This document shows, piece after piece, positions 59,801 through 64,000 of a DNA stretch of 64,000 bases (positions are counted from its first letter, which is position 1; the number at the start of each line of letters is the position of its first letter). The translations under genes were made by a program, and so were the position numbers. The stretch is from Eumeta japonica (Eukaryota; Arthropoda; Insecta; Lepidoptera; Psychidae), in assembly GCA_005406025.1 (NCBI GenBank), contig BGZK01001360.1:101700-165699 (forward strand), read 5' to 3'. The notes beneath the pieces were generated by a model that saw nothing but the letters and a program-made list of their open reading frames with translations, was not told where the DNA came from and made no database searches.

Positions 59801-61749
59801 TCTCATCAGCTGTTGACAGGTTTTCCCTGATGGTTTTGCCCAGGAGTAATAGTTCAATGAATAACGCCGTTCCAATCCCACTATACATATAGCATCAACT
59901 TATTGTGAATTAATCCATGTTTCACTGTAGTCTGTAGAGCTTGCTTGCCTTTTGGTTATGATGTTTTTTTACACATTCTTATCGTAGGTAATCCAGTCTT
60001 TATTACTCAGTGATCAATATTCTCAAAAATGGTTCAGTTTCATTACGTTTCAATAGAGTATTGCAAATGAGTATATGATTCATTAGACTTCTTTCAGTGA
60101 GGTCGTGTGGGAAGTATCATACTTTTTTGTGTGCATATCCAGCCATTTTTCAAATGCATTAAAACTGTTTTGTGGTCAAGCCCTAGCTCTTCAGTTATGT
60201 CGTAAGAATCAATATGTCGATCTTGTTCAAGTCAAATTTTTCTAAAATGACATTGATTTAATCCATAACAGGTTGAGCAGAGCAAGGTTCATCTTTGACA
60301 TCAAAATTGCCGAATTGAAAACACTTAAACCAGTTTTGTACTGTTTTTCCTGGCACTACATGAGCTCCAAAAACATCACAATTTTTTTTCATAGATTGTG
60401 TTGCACTTTTCCTTTTTGTAAAAATTTAAATGTATCGATTATTTACATTACAATCACACATTTTGGAGAACAGAAAAACAGTAGAATAATGGTGGGAGAC
60501 TGATTTTCCTTTTTATTTTTCTTTTTTAAAATGTTATCTATTTAATGGTATCAAAACTATGGAAATATAAACAGCACAACCAAAGAGATTTTACTGCAAC
60601 TTTTTATTTATAAAATATGAAAAAATGTTTTCCCCAACCTAATATATAGTGAACCCAGAAAAATCCACAAATCTGATACTGCAGCTTGTATTTTCTCATG
60701 ATAAGAACTATTCAGTACTCAATATTATCGACTCCAAAGTTTGCACAGACATCCTGTTTTGGTCTAAAAAACATATTTGTAATCATTACTTGGTTTAGTA
60801 GCAAGGATTGTTTGATTACCAGATTTGTTTCAAGTTTATAGCATTAACTGTTAACAGTTAATGCTATGAACTTGAAACTTTGGTGCAATCAAGAGTATCA
60901 TTTTATTTAATAGCGTTTATATTGAATGCTATGTTTTTTCTAGGATTGAATTGAAATATTGTTTATGGACACATATTTCAAATAGAGAGTAACCCTGTAT
61001 TTATTTGCAACCATCTGTATTGTCCCCTTAGTAAGGAACTCCTTATCTGTTAATGATATTGACTTGAAATTTAATGTTTATCAAAACTAAGGGGATCTAA
61101 TAAATTTCATTTAAATGGAAACATATTAAATATTAATTAAAGATAATTAATAACATGCTTTTATTACAAATTATGAAGAAAATATTAAAAATATCAAAGT
61201 TTTGAGGTAACAACATAAAAAAATGCAGTTAAATTGACATCTTTTTTTTATTAGTCCTTTAATAAGAATAAAGTAGTTAATGTTTCAGCTGTGGCAATGC
61301 TGAATATATAAAACTTACTTAGTGTATGTAACTGTATAGAGAAAGAAATTGTCCCGAGAATAGAATGGAAAATAAGATTAAATCTCTGGATTCATCACAC
61401 TGAAAATTTTCTAGTTCTTTAGAAGAGGGACTAGACTAGAAAATACCATAAAACTAAAGAGAATGCTATTTGGATACTATTTTGTGGTGGTTTTGTTGTG
61501 GTTATGTGGAAATTTATATAAACTACAAATGTTAAATTATGATTTTTTTTTATTTAAGTCTGGAGATCATCCGCAGTTTGATGAAAATACATATGAACTT
61601 ACATATAATGCAGGCAGCACTTTAGCTATGAAAGGAAAATATGGTGATGCATTGCCGGTGCTCAAAAGAGCAGAGCAGAAATGTTCAGAAAGTGTCATTG
61701 ACGATGGTGGTACTGAGGAGGAGGCAAAAGAAGAAGCTGCTATCATAAG
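56818..61749 (+). CDS. SRP72: signal recognition particle subunit SRP72, N-terminal part
   Basis: SRP72 binds SRP68 and 7SL RNA in the signal recognition particle, which targets nascent secretory proteins to the endoplasmic reticulum. Four exons are visible: 56818-56917, 57316-57550, 58073-58217 and 61559-61749, about 223 residues. TPR-type helices match the family: NKFCQNGDYDRALKAS, APNEQKAFHCKVVCFIQLHN, NDLYFEKAYVQYRLNCPKDA, AQILYRLEQYQECYSLYRDI, DEYEDERKANMAAVVSNMAA and FDENTYELTYNAGSTLAMKG. Exon 1 ends GGTAAAG|GCAAGT, a GC donor. Using it gives ALKASGKVLQIAPNE, the same spacing as human SRP72, while the nearby GT would delete two residues. The exon ending at 61749 (ATAAG|GTAATG) leaves a split codon, so the rest lies beyond the window. 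Confidence 0.93.
57932..57979 (+). repeat. 20-bp hairpin in SRP72 intron 2
   Basis: AACTGCAAGTTGTTTTACAT and ATGTAAAATAACTTGCAGTT are complementary over 20 positions, the single exception being a G-U wobble in RNA. The loop is 8 nt. Confidence 0.8.
58545..58787. mobile_element. MITE with inverted ends, family copy 2
   Basis: It begins CAGCAGTTTGCTTCAAACTC and ends AGTTTGAAGCACTACGCTG. It shares interior words with copy 1 at 4586-4841, such as TTAAAGTTAAAAGCTAAACA and AATGCCAATACGTCTAAGAT. 243 bp, non-coding. Confidence 0.7.
59375..60643 (-). mobile_element. decayed mariner transposon with TTGGGGAAAA ends
   Basis: The ends CTTGGGGAAAAAGTTTTTTC and, in reverse complement, GTTGGGGAAAACATTTTTTC are inverted repeats about 1.27 kb apart, the usual mariner length. 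Minus-strand frames read QNWFKCFQFGNFDVKDEP (helix-turn-helix region, near 60310-60370), WDWNGVIHYELLL (59835-59880) and NNARPHTHL (near 59720), the last resembling the HDNARPH catalytic block. Frequent stops and frameshifts. Confidence 0.8.
60827..60878. repeat. 52-bp loopless palindrome
   Basis: GTTTCAAGTTTATAGCATTA ACTGTT on the left and AACAGTTAATGCTATGAACT TGAAAC on the right are complementary at 25 of 26 positions with no spacer. Weaker pairing extends outward to about 60812 and 60893. Confidence 0.85.
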
Positions 61750-64000
61750 GTAATGATAGGCTGCAATTCCTGTTGCTTCTATTGAAAAATAATAGCTTCT
61801 GTTACAAAATATGTCTTAAAAATAATATAAGGTGATTTTATAAATAATTTATACTATTCGATTCTTCACATTATTATGTTTATAATGTACTTATTGTTTT
61901 TCAAAGTTTATTCCCTCACTATTTTACACACATGGATTCTTTTGAATTATTGTAAAAAATAATTGACCAGTCTTAGGGATGTCTTCAAAAACCTCTGAGA
62001 ACACATTCCCACCCCTATAGTCCTTATAAATCATATACCTGAAAGTTTATATTTGGAAATAAAAAAAATCATAAGGTGCAAGGTTCGGACTGTATGGTAG
62101 GTATCATTAGTTCTAGATTTGATAGCTTCAAGAATTCATTTGTTACCTCAGTGGAACATGTGGACTTGTCATAATGAATCATGAATTTTTTGGGAGGACG
62201 CTTTTCATATACTTTTTCAAATACTCTATGCAAGCTTTTAGTCATCTACTACTTTGCAGTTACTGCCCTTTAGTTTTCAAGGGACACCATAGTTTAATAT
62301 TTTGAGTTGCTAGAAAAAGAAGCAATCGTTTTTTTACCAATGCTTCGCATTTTTTAACATTCATCAGCAAATCTTCATATGAAAAAATCCATTTTGCTGA
62401 TTGGCATTTTCTTTCAGGTTGTAAGCACCCAGCTCTCGTCGCCTGTGATTATGTTATATACAACCAATGATAATCCTCCATTATATTTTTTTATAATTTT
62501 ATGATACCACATTACACTCAGTTGTTTCTGGTCATCCGTTATAGTGCGGTATCCATCTATTATGTAGCTTTTGAACCTTCAGATCTACATACACAATCTT
62601 TTGCACTTGGCTCATACTAATACTTAAAACAGTATGAATTTGCTCATAAGTAATTTCTTATCAGTTTATATTAGTTGTACACTATTGATATTAGTTTCGG
62701 TAACTGCAGTCACTGGCCGATCTTCACATAAATCATCAAAAGGTTATCATGTCCATATCTGAATTTATAAACCAGGAATGCATAGAGCTACAAGAGGTAG
62801 TTTCATCATTAAATGCCAATTTAAATCTTTGGCAATTTCCAAAATTGTAAAAAATCATGGTGTGAATATTATCTCAACTTAAATTCATTGTAATGTTAGC
62901 AAACAATTTTCAAAAGGATGTCACAATATCTGAGATCAACAAATATGCTTCCTAAAGCATGAAATAAGTACTTTATAATTTGACTTAAGTTAAAAATTAA
63001 TTGGTCATTTTTGTCACCTGTCTTTATGATCAAATATTTTCTGATGTGAAGGCAATACTCTTAATCATTGAGCCGTGGTAATTTTTGTTTTTGGATTATA
63101 GTATAATTTCTTAAAAGTACTTGTAAAACACTCAATGAAATCATATCTTTGACGAGATTGTAATATGTGTTAATATGCATTTTATAAGAAATTTATTGAT
63201 GTATAAAATTGTTACGAAGTCTTATTTGTTTTTTGTATTTTTTGTCGATATTTCTATAAGTAGGAGTCCATAGCTATAGTTTTTTGTTCGAATGATCAAA
63301 TACTGTTTAACAGAAGAAGTTAGAACTTTTGGTGTGAATAAACAATATTCACAGTAATATATATCACTCTTTAGAAATTTATGTATATAAATGCACTTAT
63401 TTATTATGATTTAATATGTTATTTTTTCAGCATATCCTAATCACTTAATTGCATTGTAATACTAATTGAATTAGACACTATATGCAAGTTCATCAGGCTG
63501 TTATTGTACAATAGAACAGAAATAGTTTGTTTTTTGTGTACTGCTTGGATAATTTCAGACTGCATTAATTTCATGGTGTGTTACATTGGTGCATGCAACT
63601 TCTGTCACATCCTTTAAATACACTATAATCTGTTTCCTAGGATTTCAAAATACAACGTAGAAAACTGTATTTATATTTTATGTATTAATTTAATAAAAAA
63701 AAAACATGTAAAAAATGTACAAGTTAAAGATCACAAGAGTGCTAGTGTTTATTTTTTAGCTCATATTAAAGAATTGAGAATTTGAAAAAAAAAAAAGTTA
63801 ATGTTTTTTTCCATGTATTTTAAAACTTTATTATTAATAATGTTAATATTTAATGAAAAAAACTAAAAAAAATTTTTTTCAATTAATTATAAACAATTAA
63901 AAATTGATAAAATTGAAAAAAAAATCACGTGACTATAAACGCGCCATGATTGGTCACCATAGTTGTGCGATCGCCAATGTTATAACTATTTAATAACAGT
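61750..64000. other. SRP72 intron at the window end, with a mariner relic
   Basis: It starts at the donor after 61749. No further SRP72 exon was recognised. A mariner relic lies at about 61960-62960. The end (63690-63930) is strongly A/T-rich. Confidence 0.5.
61960..62960 (-). mobile_element. decayed mariner-family relic
   Basis: On the minus strand a broken frame reads VFEKVYEKRPPKKFMIHYDK, then TEVTNEFLKL and FFLFPNI, aligning in order with the HDN...FL...LAPxDFFLFP region of mariner transposases. No clean terminal repeats were identified. Limits are approximate. Confidence 0.5.

Larger units (their letters stand above)
58218..61558 (+). other. SRP72 intron 3 (last complete intron), rich in transposon relics
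   Basis: Contents: MITE copy 2 (58545-58787), a mariner relic (59375-60643) and a 52-bp palindrome (60827-60878). The stretches 58790-59370 and 60880-61558 show nothing else. Confidence 0.55.

Noticed and set aside
1..64000. A single novel multi-gene biological system
   Set aside because: The supported genes are three known, functionally unrelated conserved genes plus one unnamed tail. The remainder is transposon debris and tandem repeats, so the sequence does not support such a claim.

Overview
This window is nuclear DNA from an insect, most likely a moth or butterfly (Lepidoptera). The reasons are AT-rich introns with GT-AG splice sites, conserved animal genes split into many exons, and a heavy load of mariner, hAT, jockey-like and CR1/RTE-like remnants. 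Some of these remnants resemble repeats I remember as widespread in Lepidoptera (for example the ends containing TCGGCCAAGTGC near 6.06 kb). I found no prokaryotic operon, CRISPR array, tRNA or rRNA gene.

Layout. 0.8-1.8 kb: the last two exons of a plus-strand gene I cannot name. 1.8-12 kb: mostly non-coding AT-rich DNA with several transposon relics. 13.0-33.9 kb: one large minus-strand gene, the upSET/KMT2E (MLL5)/SETD5 orthologue. It reconstructs in frame through 11 coding exons to about 2,336 residues, with a PHD finger followed by a SET domain whose usual catalytic NHS motif is replaced. 33.9-41.3 kb: transposon-filled space between divergent genes (jockey-like LINE, a hAT-type element with an 8-bp target duplication, a truncated retroelement, an internally deleted mariner). 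41.3-45.8 kb: the complete rRNA-processing factor EBP2, five exons, 309 residues, plus strand. 45.8-56.8 kb: a repeat-rich gap with three diverged tandem arrays (units of about 104-120 bp, one with an internal orientation flip), a decayed transposon-like coding region, a MITE and a large jockey-like fragment. 56.8 kb to past the window end: the 5' part of SRP72, a signal recognition particle subunit, plus strand, whose first intron appears to be of GC-AG type.

The three named genes are unrelated housekeeping or chromatin functions (chromatin regulation, ribosome biogenesis, protein targeting). I see no sign that they form a pathway or a co-regulated unit. Most of the unusual structure lies in the intergenic and intronic repeats. 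I do not see evidence of a new multi-gene system. The best leads are the SRP72 GC-AG intron, the head-to-head inverted 120-bp array, the 52-bp loopless palindrome, and the unnamed conserved C-terminus at the left edge.
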